Notes: generated from the sequence alone by a model not told the origin. Shown: positions 1 to 6,896, counted from the first letter of the stretch. The stretch is 14,367 nucleotides of DNA from Synechococcales cyanobacterium 340R_concoct_173_sub (GCA_025354065.1 JANXNM010000013.1:1-14367); one strand, 5' to 3'. Translations and numbers: made by a program.

Positions 1-465
1 TTCAAGTAAAGCTGTTTTGGTTTCTAGCGCATCAACACGACCCCGAAGCGTTGCAAGTTCAGCAGAAAATTGCTCTTGAAGCTTACGCAGAGTTGCCAAA
101 TCTTCTTTTTTAGCCATGTCAGCCGTGGAAGCCGCAATCAAGTCGTTGACCCGATCCATACAAGCATTCAACCCCGCCGCAAACTCATAGCGAGTCATAG
201 CGCGATTGCCACGATAGGTTTTGTCGGGATAGCCCGCGATGCAACCATAGCGCTCAACTAAAGACTGCAACGCTTGGAACGCCCAATCTGTTGGCTTGAC
301 ATCAGTGAGTTGTGACACAGAAGTGACGGATGACATTCCAGGAGCGACGTCAAGCGAGCCAAACTCAACTTCATCTAAGGTTTCGGCTTGAACAGGAGGC
401 GCAACAGCAAGACTAGCCGCAAGACTAGCTAAGCCGATCGTAGACAATAATAAAAAGCGATTCAT
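1..465 (-). CDS. SLH-domain outer-membrane (iron-uptake type) porin, 5' part only
   Basis: The first 155 codons of a gene that runs off the left edge. Residues 1-27 form a signal peptide (basic start MNRF, hydrophobic core, likely cut after PVQA). Residues 51-110 are one S-layer homology domain, with the typical run SQLTDVKPTDWAFQAL, then GCIAGYPDKTYRGNRAMTR, then YEFAAGLNACMDRV. Residues 119-155 are charged and heptad-like and look like a coiled coil. This order (signal, SLH, coiled coil, then a beta-barrel that would lie outside the window) is that of cyanobacterial Som/iron-uptake porins, in which the SLH domain binds peptidoglycan and the barrel spans the outer membrane. I chose the ATG at 465 because GGA lies about 8 bases upstream; an in-frame ATG at 474 is possible. 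The barrel is not visible, so its substrate, including iron, is inferred from the family. Confidence 0.88.
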   Translation of the reverse strand, partial: MNRFLLLSTIGLASLAASLAVAPPVQAETLDEVEFGSLDVAPGMSSVTSVSQLTDVKPTDWAFQALQSLVERYGCIAGYPDKTYRGNRAMTRYEFAAGLNACMDRVNDLIAASTADMAKKEDLATLRKLQEQFSAELATLRGRVDALETKTALLE

Positions 466-604
466 CAAAAACATCCACACACAACAAAATAGAACTATTC
501 TCATTCTCACTCAAATCAAGCAAGACTAAACATAAAAATACAGTATTAATGAGACTAAACATCAATAACCACTCGAATTGTTGAGAATATATTCAATAAT
601 TGGT
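466..604 (-). promoter_or_regulatory. Porin upstream region with direct repeats
   Basis: This AT-rich gap lies between the end of the 486-residue gene and the porin start. It holds two exact copies of AGACTAAACAT (523-533 and 552-562, 29 bp start to start, nearly three helical turns). It also has the perfect 10 bp palindrome GAATATATTC (585-594). On the minus strand, GAGAATGAGAATAG is loosely similar to the GA(T/G)AAT-type repeats of Fur sites, which would suit an iron-uptake porin, but the match is weak. I see no convincing -35/-10 pair. That it controls the porin is inferred from position. Confidence 0.4.
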
Positions 605-2065
605 CTAATTCGGCTTACTACTAGTAGGCGACGGGGGTTGTTGATTAAAACGAGTCGGAGGTTGGAGAGAATCGATCGTGCTTGCTTCTGTTTTTTGAGC
701 GATCGGCTTAGCTGTAAGGACAAGTTCAGGTGCAAGCAGCATCAGGGCGGTAGTGCGATCACTGCTACCACCTTGCTGATTAACCCAAGCGATCGCCTTT
801 GATTTACCATCGCGATCGACAGTAACGCGGGCCGCCCATGCTTGCAAATGGGGATTACCAGGATCGTCTTTAAGGGCAGCAGTAATTCGTTTCCACAAAC
901 GTGGCGCTTCTAAAGCAATGCCTTCACGCATTTCAGGCCGGGAAGTCGGATCTTTTTCAAAGGGAGTAATGGCCGCCTTCCATTGACCATCCAACAACTG
1001 AGCTAACACTTGCTGCGCGGGGTTGGCCCAAGTTTGCTGGGTTTGAAGCTTAGCCATTTTCGCATGATACGAAATCAAATCAAATTGCAACTGAGCCGGA
1101 ACAGGCCAATCGTCGTTTTTGGGTTTCAATGTCTTTAAGCGATCGGCAGCGAATGACCACAATCCAGCTTGAGCTAAATTTATGGCCTGCTGAAATTCCA
1201 CATTTTTGAGTGCAGGTTGGTCGATCGAAATTAAGGATAACTCCGGGGTGGCGGTCGATTTTGTAAGGCTGTAGGCTTGGAATCGAGGTTCGAGACCAAT
1301 GCTTTGATCAATCAGCAATTTTGGCGAATCTTTGGCTGTGAGCGATCGCCAGACGATAGGTTCGGTTTCGGCAGGACTAGCCCATTGAATTAATGCGGTC
1401 AATTTTGTTCGAGATTCATCGTAGTGAAAAAGCTGACCGTAAGTGACATTGTTTTCACCTTGAGATCGTTTTCCGGTGAGATTAAACCAATTCCCACTAT
1501 TCGGATTTGGCGGATCAAACCGATCGAAGGTTTCCAAAGGCAAATCTTCCTCGACTTCCACACTGTTGGAATTTCCTGCTTGCAATGAGTCAAGAATCAC
1601 CCGATCGTTCGTGCGGGGAACCAAAACTTGGACCACCATTCGATAGTGGGTTTGGTTTTTCTTGGGTCCGTAAGCTTTGGCCTTGCGATAGACCCGAAGT
1701 TCTGTAATTCGATCGCAGTGACTGATGCAGTTGTAGCGCGGCTGTGAAATGGTTGTAATCCGATCGCCATTGGGCAAGTCAATCAACTCACCTAGGGTCA
1801 AATCGCCTTTAGTCAAGTTTTTTTTAATCTCTTCTAACGTATGAGGTCGGTCCCAATCTGCCAACGGAATTTGCAGTTTTTCCGGCAAATAGTCATTCAG
1901 CCAAGCAACGGACTTAGGTTCTAAAATAAACTGCAATCCCAAAGCGCCACTGCTAGCCACCAATCCACCCACCCCAAACAGGGCAACGATCGGCAACACA
2001 TGACTTAAAACCTGTTTAGCGAAACTCTGTTTAACAGCCGGACCAACAAGCGGAGAACGTTTCAT
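605..2065 (-). CDS. Conserved hypothetical protein, N-terminal membrane anchor
   Basis: A protein of 486 residues whose function I do not recognise. A basic N-terminus is followed by one hydrophobic stretch at about residues 19-48, which suggests a signal anchor with the rest outside the cytoplasm. The only two cysteines, C113 and C117, sit close together (YNCISHCDRI) and could form a disulfide. A middle part (about 105-290) looks mainly beta-rich. Residues 295-430 are helical with TPR-like spacing (FQQAINLAQAGLWSFAADRL, AQQVLAQLLDGQWKAAI). The last 40 residues are rich in Pro, Ser, Gln and Thr and look disordered. The start is 39 bp after the GT4 stop on the same strand, so co-transcription is likely. 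There is no clear Shine-Dalgarno at the start. A role in the envelope or polysaccharide export is possible only by context. Confidence 0.8.
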   Translation of the reverse strand: MKRSPLVGPAVKQSFAKQVLSHVLPIVALFGVGGLVASSGALGLQFILEPKSVAWLNDYLPEKLQIPLADWDRPHTLEEIKKNLTKGDLTLGELIDLPNGDRITTISQPRYNCISHCDRITELRVYRKAKAYGPKKNQTHYRMVVQVLVPRTNDRVILDSLQAGNSNSVEVEEDLPLETFDRFDPPNPNSGNWFNLTGKRSQGENNVTYGQLFHYDESRTKLTALIQWASPAETEPIVWRSLTAKDSPKLLIDQSIGLEPRFQAYSLTKSTATPELSLISIDQPALKNVEFQQAINLAQAGLWSFAADRLKTLKPKNDDWPVPAQLQFDLISYHAKMAKLQTQQTWANPAQQVLAQLLDGQWKAAITPFEKDPTSRPEMREGIALEAPRLWKRITAALKDDPGNPHLQAWAARVTVDRDGKSKAIAWVNQQGGSSDRTTALMLLAPELVLTAKPIAQKTEASTIDSLQPPTRFNQQPPSPTSSKPN

Positions 2066-2104
2066 GGCGAGAATGGAAGACGATCGGACTCAAACCCAAA
2101 AAAC

Positions 2105-3310
2105 TCAGGCACCCAAAATTGCACTCTCATAACGATGACCTGCTTGTTCCCAAGTAAAGTCGCGCTCAATGTACGCTCTGGCATGGTGAGAAATTGATTC
2201 TCTCAAGGCTATGTTATCCAATAGTTGAGTAATTGCCGCACTATATTCAGCGGGATTGTTGGCGCGCAAAGCACAGGGACAATAGGGGTCCAACGTCAAC
2301 CCTTCCAATCCACGATCGCTAGAGACCACAGGCGTACCCGCTGCCATTGCTTCTAGGGTTTTGTTTTTGATTCCAAACCCAGTCCGCATCGGAATCACGC
2401 AAATACTAGCCCGGTGTAAATAGTCCGCGATCGACGGCACGGCTCCTGTAACAATAACATTGGGCAATTGATTCAGTTCAAGCACTTCAGGAACCGGACG
2501 AGATCCCACCAACATAAGTTTAGAATCGGGATAATGCTGTTGTACGATCGGGAAAATTTCCTGAGCCAAGAAGCGCGCTGCATCAATATTTGCTAAGTTG
2601 TCCATTGCGCCAATAAAAATCAAATCGTGATTGTTGGGATCAGCACTGCGATAGGGGAAATCGTCAAAGTCTACACCGTTAGGAATAGTGGCGATCGGAG
2701 TGTCTGGCGCGAAGGTTTTGAATTGTTTTGCATCATCATCGGTTGTTACGACAATGGTGCTAAATTTTTGACTAAAACGTTGTTCATAACGCTTCAAAAG
2801 GGGTTGATTCAATCGATCGCGAAAGGGCTTCTCTGCGGTTTTAGTTTCGAGTTGATTTTTACACGTTGCATAGACAGAACTGTGAACATTAACAACCGTT
2901 CGCAGTGAGTTTTTCCAATTAGGATTCAGATAGTTTTCATTAACACTATGTTCGCAAGTGATTACATCAAATTTCTCATCTTTTACTGCCCGATCGAGCC
3001 AAGCTTGAAGGTCTGGAGAGTAGCTCGATCGTACGCTAGGCGGGGTTCCCGTCATCAAAAAATCTGCGCTACGGTGGAGTTTTGAAATTAGATTCAAATT
3101 CGGAGCAGCGGGCCGATTGAAAACAACAACTTCTGTTGCAAATTCTTGGAGTGCGGCGACATTTTGGGGCGTAACATCATCATTACGGAGAGTTGCGATC
3201 GTGACCTGGTGGCGGGGATGTAGGTATTTCAGTAAGTTAAAGGTGCGAACTTGAGTGCCGCCGTTGGTGGGCGGGTAGGGGAAGGTAGCAGACAACATCA
3301 AAATACGCAT
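2105..3310 (-). CDS. Glycosyltransferase family 4 (GT-B fold)
   Basis: A 401-residue protein with the two Rossmann domains of a GT4 sugar transferase. The N-terminal acceptor domain opens with MRILMLSATFPYPPTNGGTQ, the usual glycine-rich start, followed by FNLLKYLHPRHQV. The linker region has TIPNGVDFDDFPY (208-220). The C-terminal donor domain shows LIFIGAMDN (230-238), KLMLVGSRP (264-272) and the signature GFGIKNKTLEAMAAGTPVVS (311-330), with E320 in the place of the nucleotide-sugar-binding glutamate. Such enzymes use nucleotide sugars to extend lipid-linked surface polysaccharides in the cytoplasm; the donor cannot be told here. The start at 3310 is set by the conserved N-terminus. Reading further upstream would add 46 low-complexity residues and overlap the divergent gene. 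No strong ribosome site is visible. It is divergent from a GT2 gene and is followed by the anchored hypothetical protein. Confidence 0.9.
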   Translation of the reverse strand: MRILMLSATFPYPPTNGGTQVRTFNLLKYLHPRHQVTIATLRNDDVTPQNVAALQEFATEVVVFNRPAAPNLNLISKLHRSADFLMTGTPPSVRSSYSPDLQAWLDRAVKDEKFDVITCEHSVNENYLNPNWKNSLRTVVNVHSSVYATCKNQLETKTAEKPFRDRLNQPLLKRYEQRFSQKFSTIVVTTDDDAKQFKTFAPDTPIATIPNGVDFDDFPYRSADPNNHDLIFIGAMDNLANIDAARFLAQEIFPIVQQHYPDSKLMLVGSRPVPEVLELNQLPNVIVTGAVPSIADYLHRASICVIPMRTGFGIKNKTLEAMAAGTPVVSSDRGLEGLTLDPYCPCALRANNPAEYSAAITQLLDNIALRESISHHARAYIERDFTWEQAGHRYESAILGA

Positions 3311-3344
3311 GAGAGTTGAGAATGAAGAATTAGGAATTGGGAAT
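3310..3344. repeat. Degenerate heptanucleotide tandem repeat (STRR-like)
   Basis: Five contiguous 7-base units read TGAGAGT, TGAGAAT, GAAGAAT, TAGGAAT, TGGGAAT. They fill more than half of the 63 bp between the two divergent glycosyltransferase starts and begin at the first base of the GT4 start codon. Heptamer arrays of this kind (short tandemly repeated repetitive sequences) are known in cyanobacterial intergenic DNA. The units are diverged, so this may be an old array. Confidence 0.6.
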
Positions 3345-3360
3345 GCTAACGGAAGTTGTC

Positions 3361-3365
3361 TGGAG
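3361..3365 (+). promoter_or_regulatory. Ribosome binding site deciding the GT2 start
   Basis: TGGAG lies eight bases before the ATG at 3374. This spacing fits that ATG and not the TTG at 3356, which lies upstream of the site. Confidence 0.65.
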
Positions 3366-3373
3366 TTTTGGTG

Positions 3374-4324
3374 ATGCCGAAAATTAGCGTTTGCATTCCT
3401 ACGTTTAATCGTGCCCATTTTTTGCCGGAGGCGATCGCGTCGGTGCAAGCTCAGGGGGAATCGGATTGGGAGTTGATTGTCTGCGATGATGGATCAAGAG
3501 ATGAGACTTATCATGTGATGGAGAAAATTGAAGATCCCCGAATTCGCTACATTCGCCACCCGCAGAACATTGGTAAAAGTAACAATATGCGATCGGGATA
3601 CGAGGCGGCAACGGGAAAATATTTTGTGAAGTTCGATGATGACGATCGGTTGATGCCAGATTTTTTGGAGAAGACAAGTCGAGTATTAGACGAGAATCCT
3701 AGTGCGGGGTTGGTTGGAACCGATCATTGGGTGATGGATGAGATGGGGAAAATTCAGTATGAGTGGAGTCAGACGAATTCAGAAAAGTGGGGTCGATCGC
3801 AGCTCAAGTCTGGAATGCTACCGGATTTACTAAATCAAGTCTTTGTCATTCAGAGTCTACAAATTGGCGCAACACTGTGGCGATCGGACGCGTTACGAGA
3901 TTTGGATTACATGCGACAAGATTGGCAGAATTGTGAAGATAATGATTTGTTGGTGCGATTTGCCTTGTCAGGCCGATCGGCATACTACTTGAACGAGCGG
4001 CTAATGGCCTACCGTTTTCATCCGGAACAACAAGGCATTGATCGGGCAATTCCCTACTTGACTGATAAATTAAACTATCTGGATGCCTATCGATTTAAAG
4101 AGATTGATATTGAAACCATTCGCCGATCGCGTTTTTCTGAAACTCAATTGCTATTGGGATTACGCTTAATTGAACAAGGAGAAACCAATCGGGGCAGAGA
4201 ATTGGTGCATTTAGGACGATCGGCTTCTGAAGGTAAAGCAATGGCCGGGTTAATCCTATCTCGTCTCCCAAGGGCATTTCGCCGATCGGCGTTTAGATTG
4301 GTGCGATCGATGTCGAGGAAATAG
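3374..4324 (+). CDS. Glycosyltransferase family 2 (GT-A fold)
   Basis: A 316-residue inverting sugar transferase of the GT2 class. The N-terminus MPKISVCIPTFNRAHFLPEA is the standard first strand and helix. ELIVCDDGS (33-41) is the first nucleotide-binding acidic patch. KFDDDD (86-91) is the DXD-type metal site that binds the nucleotide-sugar phosphates. ED at 188-189 (NCEDNDLLVR) fits the catalytic-base motif. The tail (about 220-316) is helical and basic, with no obvious membrane span, so the enzyme is probably cytoplasmic or peripheral. With the GT4 gene on the other side of a 63 bp gap, it probably builds a surface polysaccharide. The start is set by TGGAG eight bases upstream. It ends 8 bp from the convergent rpn stop codon, leaving no room for separate terminators. 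Confidence 0.92.
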   Translation: MPKISVCIPTFNRAHFLPEAIASVQAQGESDWELIVCDDGSRDETYHVMEKIEDPRIRYIRHPQNIGKSNNMRSGYEAATGKYFVKFDDDDRLMPDFLEKTSRVLDENPSAGLVGTDHWVMDEMGKIQYEWSQTNSEKWGRSQLKSGMLPDLLNQVFVIQSLQIGATLWRSDALRDLDYMRQDWQNCEDNDLLVRFALSGRSAYYLNERLMAYRFHPEQQGIDRAIPYLTDKLNYLDAYRFKEIDIETIRRSRFSETQLLLGLRLIEQGETNRGRELVHLGRSASEGKAMAGLILSRLPRAFRRSAFRLVRSMSRK

Positions 4325-4332
4325 ATAGACAT

Positions 4333-5286
4333 TTAGTCTGGGGTATTCTGGAGCCAATTAACTAAGTCATTTAGATCCGTAAAATCAAGAAAAAGTTCAG
4401 TTAGTGCGTCTAATTTTTCGATCGATAGCTGATTTATCTGGGTTTTGAGATCGTCAGAAAGGTCTCCAACCGTACGCGGAAGAAGACGTAGGAGCATGAG
4501 CGATCGTTCCGATAATCGACCTTCTTCTCGGCCTTCTTCTCGGCCTTTCTTTTCGCCTTCCTGTCTAGCAGTATCAACGACATTATTCATGTCTCGGTAA
4601 TACTTGAGACTATTGTGGTAGCTGTCTTGTTCAGTACGGGAAAAATTTGCGATCGCTGCCACTTCAAAGAGTTCATTGAAGGCGGTTTCTTGAAGAGATT
4701 CAGGGGGCGGATCGCTTAGGTTAGCTAAATTCCTAAGAATAAATAGCCATTTATCTAAATGTGTCTCTAGTTGATCAATAGATTTTTTAAACTTTGGTAA
4801 TTCAATGTAAATAAATTTGAGTTTGTCGTAGAATACATCGCAATTTTGATTTTTCAGTTGAACAAGATGAACGATCGTATCATCATTCTTATGGTCATCA
4901 AAAATGAAGTCTAATACGCCAACGGTATAAACCGGAGTAAGATTGAAATCCCATTCACCCTGCAAGGCTTGCTCTTGAATTGGAAAAGTTGAATAGTAGA
5001 CACTGCGGTCTTTAAAGAAGTTTTGCTTTGCTTTTTGGATTTCGACAATGAACCGATCACCGTTTTCTGCTTGACAGTAAATATCGAAGATTGCTTTACG
5101 ATCGATCGGACTATTTCCCAATTTTTCCGTATTTTTAAAGGTGAGATCTTTAATGTAGTGATAGTCAGGAAGCAGGGTATTGAGGAAATCAATCAAGATG
5201 GCTTTGTTCGGTTCTGTACCAAAGACGCGCTTGAAGCCAAAATCAGTGAGGAGGCTGATGTATTTATCTTGGAGATAGTAAGCCAT
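4333..5286 (-). CDS. Rpn-family PD-(D/E)XK nuclease / putative transposase with DUF4351 tail
   Basis: A 317-residue protein. The opening YISLLTDFGFKRVFGTEPNK is the hallmark of the Rpn / PDDEXK 'transposase' family. The nuclease core shows D68 (IFDIYCQAENGDR) and EIQKA (82-86), an ExQ-type PD-(D/E)XK site. Helical linker residues 243-256 are the repeat GEKKGREEGREEGR. The last 55 residues (LMLLRLLPRTVGDLSDDL and onward) match the DUF4351 tail common in cyanobacterial members. E. coli Rpn proteins are DNA nucleases that promote RecA-independent recombination and have been linked to phage defence. Despite the family label, no insertion-sequence ends or target duplications are seen. I chose the ATG at 5286 because family members start just before the YIS motif; a GTG at 5322 preceded by GAGG is the alternative. 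It lies downstream of dnaN on the same strand, with its own likely promoter at 5365-5370. Confidence 0.88.
   Translation of the reverse strand: MAYYLQDKYISLLTDFGFKRVFGTEPNKAILIDFLNTLLPDYHYIKDLTFKNTEKLGNSPIDRKAIFDIYCQAENGDRFIVEIQKAKQNFFKDRSVYYSTFPIQEQALQGEWDFNLTPVYTVGVLDFIFDDHKNDDTIVHLVQLKNQNCDVFYDKLKFIYIELPKFKKSIDQLETHLDKWLFILRNLANLSDPPPESLQETAFNELFEVAAIANFSRTEQDSYHNSLKYYRDMNNVVDTARQEGEKKGREEGREEGRLSERSLMLLRLLPRTVGDLSDDLKTQINQLSIEKLDALTELFLDFTDLNDLVNWLQNTPD
4520..4555 (-). repeat. 12 bp tandem repeat inside rpn
   Basis: Two exact copies of CCTTCTTCTCGG (4520-4531 and 4532-4543, plus strand) are followed by a diverged third unit (4544-4555). On the coding strand they encode the linker repeats GREE, GREE and GEKK. 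Gain or loss of a 12 bp unit keeps the frame and changes linker length by four residues. Confidence 0.75.
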
Positions 5287-5358
5287 GATCAGTTTGGCTG
5301 AGAAAACACCTTCATTGTACACAGTCCTCAGTTCTAATCCCAGATTACATGAAACTTG

Positions 5359-5383
5359 TGTTTGATTATAAATAGATCAAACA
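5359..5383 (-). promoter_or_regulatory. rpn promoter within a perfect 8-9-8 dyad
   Basis: TGTTTGAT (5359-5366) and ATCAAACA (5376-5383) are perfect inverted repeats with a 9 base spacer. On the minus strand the sequence TATAAT, identical to the consensus -10 box, occupies 5370-5365 and straddles one arm and the spacer. No good -35 is seen at 17 bp spacing. Transcription would start near 5358, giving a leader of about 72 bases before the ATG at 5286. The overlap suggests an operator at which a dimeric regulator would block the promoter; the regulator is unknown. Confidence 0.5.
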
Positions 5384-5529
5384 TAAGCTCCATGCAGAAA
5401 TAGCTAGGGGGTTTTGTGCACGATGACCTCCGGTCAGTCATAGATCATCGATCACGGAAGTTAAGCAGGAAAGAATATCGTTCGTAATCAAAAATAAACC
5501 CATCCTCTTTCACCTCTAGAACCATCTCC
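5384..5529. other. dnaN-rpn spacer with nested inverted repeats
   Basis: No gene is seen. Bases 5421-5450 hold two competing stems: a short hairpin TGACC-TCC-GGTCA (5424-5436), and a longer pairing of CGATGA (5421-5426) with TCATCG (5445-5450). The two cannot form together. They lie about 80-110 bp past the dnaN stop and could help end or process its transcript, but no T-run follows on the minus strand, so a standard terminator is not supported. Confidence 0.3.
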
Positions 5530-6681
5530 CTACGATCGGACTTGTACAGGCATCACCAAATAGGTCATCTTTAAACTCCCCAACGGCGACAAAATTGCAG
5601 GACTAGTCGGCGTATTCAATTGAATTTGAATTTCGGTAGTATTAATTACCTTCAACCCCTCAATCAAATATTTAACATTAAATGCCACATCCATTCCCTC
5701 ACCCGTAATCTGCGCCGCTATTGTCTCCTGACCACTTCCCACATCTTGCGCATCCACGGACAGACTAATGGACTGTGACTCGGGCATAATAGTCATCTTG
5801 ACAATATTATTATGCTGATCTGCTATTACCGAAATCCGTTCCAACCCACTCAACAACGCCTTACGATCGAGCGTCACCTGATGGGCAAACTGACGGGGAA
5901 TCAATTGGCGATAGTTAGGATACTGCGCCTCCAAAAGCCGACTCGTCAAACGCTGCTCGGCCCATTCAAATACAATTTGGCCCGGATCAAACTTAACCGC
6001 CACCGTACTGCTGCTGCCCCGATCGAGCATCTTAATCACCTCTTGCAGCGCCTTAGCTGGAACCGTCACATCCAACTTCGGCAATGCCCCAGACACATCA
6101 TCCGGATGGGCCACCGTCTGCACCACCGCCAACCGATGCCCATCCGTCGCCGCAAACTCTAGTCCATCATCTTGGACACTCAAATGCACACCCGTCAGCA
6201 CTTGCTTTGTCTCGTCACCGCTAGCTGCAAACAACGCACTGCGCAACCCTTCAATCATCGCTTCTGCCGACAACTGCGCCGAATCTCCATCCACAATCGT
6301 TGGCAATTCAGGAAACTCTTCGGCACCTAGGCCGCGCATTTGATACTTACCCGACGCATATTTCAGCGTCACCAAAATTCCACCATCATCCTGATTGTCC
6401 GCACCATCATCTAACGCCAATTCACCTTCCGGCAACCGGGACACAATGTCACCCAAAAGCTTAGCGGGAATTGTCAGTGTTCCACCTGTTGTCACTTGTG
6501 CGGGGAAGCTAGTCTGAATTCCCAAACTCAAATCAAATGCAGATAAACTTACACGCTGAGTTTCCTCGTCTGCATTCAACAGAACGTTGGCCAAAATCGG
6601 ATGACTCGGACGAGACGAAACGGCACGACTCACTAACGATAGATGACTACTGAGATTAGATTGGGTACAGACGAGTTTCAT
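5530..6681 (-). CDS. dnaN: DNA polymerase III beta subunit (sliding clamp)
   Basis: A protein of 383 residues, close to the usual clamp length. The N-terminus MKLVCTQSNLSSHLSLVSRA followed by SSRPSHPILANVLL is the conserved start of cyanobacterial beta clamps. ATDGHRLAVV in the middle domain and the C-terminal strand YLVMPVQVRS are further family signatures. Three repeated clamp domains fit the length. The protein dimerises into a ring around DNA and tethers the replicative polymerase. The start at 6681 is chosen from the conserved N-terminus; an upstream in-frame start (6726) would add 15 unconserved residues. No clear Shine-Dalgarno is present. It is on the same strand as dnaA, separated from it by a 358 bp origin-like region rather than in a tight operon. 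Confidence 0.97.
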   Translation of the reverse strand: MKLVCTQSNLSSHLSLVSRAVSSRPSHPILANVLLNADEETQRVSLSAFDLSLGIQTSFPAQVTTGGTLTIPAKLLGDIVSRLPEGELALDDGADNQDDGGILVTLKYASGKYQMRGLGAEEFPELPTIVDGDSAQLSAEAMIEGLRSALFAASGDETKQVLTGVHLSVQDDGLEFAATDGHRLAVVQTVAHPDDVSGALPKLDVTVPAKALQEVIKMLDRGSSSTVAVKFDPGQIVFEWAEQRLTSRLLEAQYPNYRQLIPRQFAHQVTLDRKALLSGLERISVIADQHNNIVKMTIMPESQSISLSVDAQDVGSGQETIAAQITGEGMDVAFNVKYLIEGLKVINTTEIQIQLNTPTSPAILSPLGSLKMTYLVMPVQVRS

Positions 6682-6701
6682 GGCAAAGTGAGGAATATAA
6701 A

Positions 6702-6719
6702 GTTGAACTGAGGTTGAAC
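6702..6719. repeat. Paired GTTGAAC direct repeat before dnaN
   Basis: GTTGAAC occurs at 6702-6708 and 6713-6719, 11 bp apart start to start, which is one helical turn. It sits 21-38 bp upstream of the dnaN ATG, in the likely leader or promoter. Function is unknown. Confidence 0.4.
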
Positions 6720-6767
6720 GGATCAAAATCCAGGATTAAACTGTAAGGGATTGTGGGCGATCTTGGT

Positions 6768-6776
6768 TGTGGAAAA
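6768..6776 (-). promoter_or_regulatory. DnaA box 1
   Basis: TGTGGAAAA on the plus strand, that is TTTTCCACA on the minus strand, an exact match to the cyanobacterial DnaA box. Confidence 0.75.
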
Positions 6777-6817
6777 CGTGATCTTGATAGTCATTCCAAC
6801 AGATATAAGCGATCGGC

Positions 6818-6826
6818 TGTGGAAAA
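6818..6826 (-). promoter_or_regulatory. DnaA box 2
   Basis: A second exact TTTTCCACA on the minus strand, 50 bp from box 1 and in the same orientation. It flanks the AT-rich centre on the dnaN side. Confidence 0.75.
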
Positions 6827-6896
6827 GCCACCAAAACTCAAGCTAGAAAGGCTTTAGTATAATTAGGTATAACAAAAAATCAGAATTTAGCCCTAG

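Noticed and set aside
2627..2908. 93-residue open frame opposite the GT4 gene
   Set aside because: It is antisense to a clear glycosyltransferase, shows no known motif and no ribosome site; it looks like a shadow frame.
3311..3448. N-terminal extension of the GT4 protein by 46 residues
   Set aside because: It overlaps the divergent GT2 gene, passes through the heptamer repeat and is low in conservation signs. The typical GT4 start lies at 3310.
4322..4342. AGAC/GTCT hairpin between the GT2 and rpn stops as a two-way terminator
   Set aside because: The stem is only 4 bp and lacks a T-run on either side.
4333..5286. rpn as an intact insertion sequence
   Set aside because: No terminal inverted repeats or target duplications flank the gene. 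The 'transposase' name is a family label.
5812..6162. 116-residue open frame opposite dnaN
   Set aside because: It is His/Arg/Gln-rich, as expected from reading a conserved gene backwards, and has no domain.
6682..6726. 15-residue extension of DnaN
   Set aside because: Beta clamps begin at MKLVC. The extra residues are unconserved and cover the GTTGAAC repeats.
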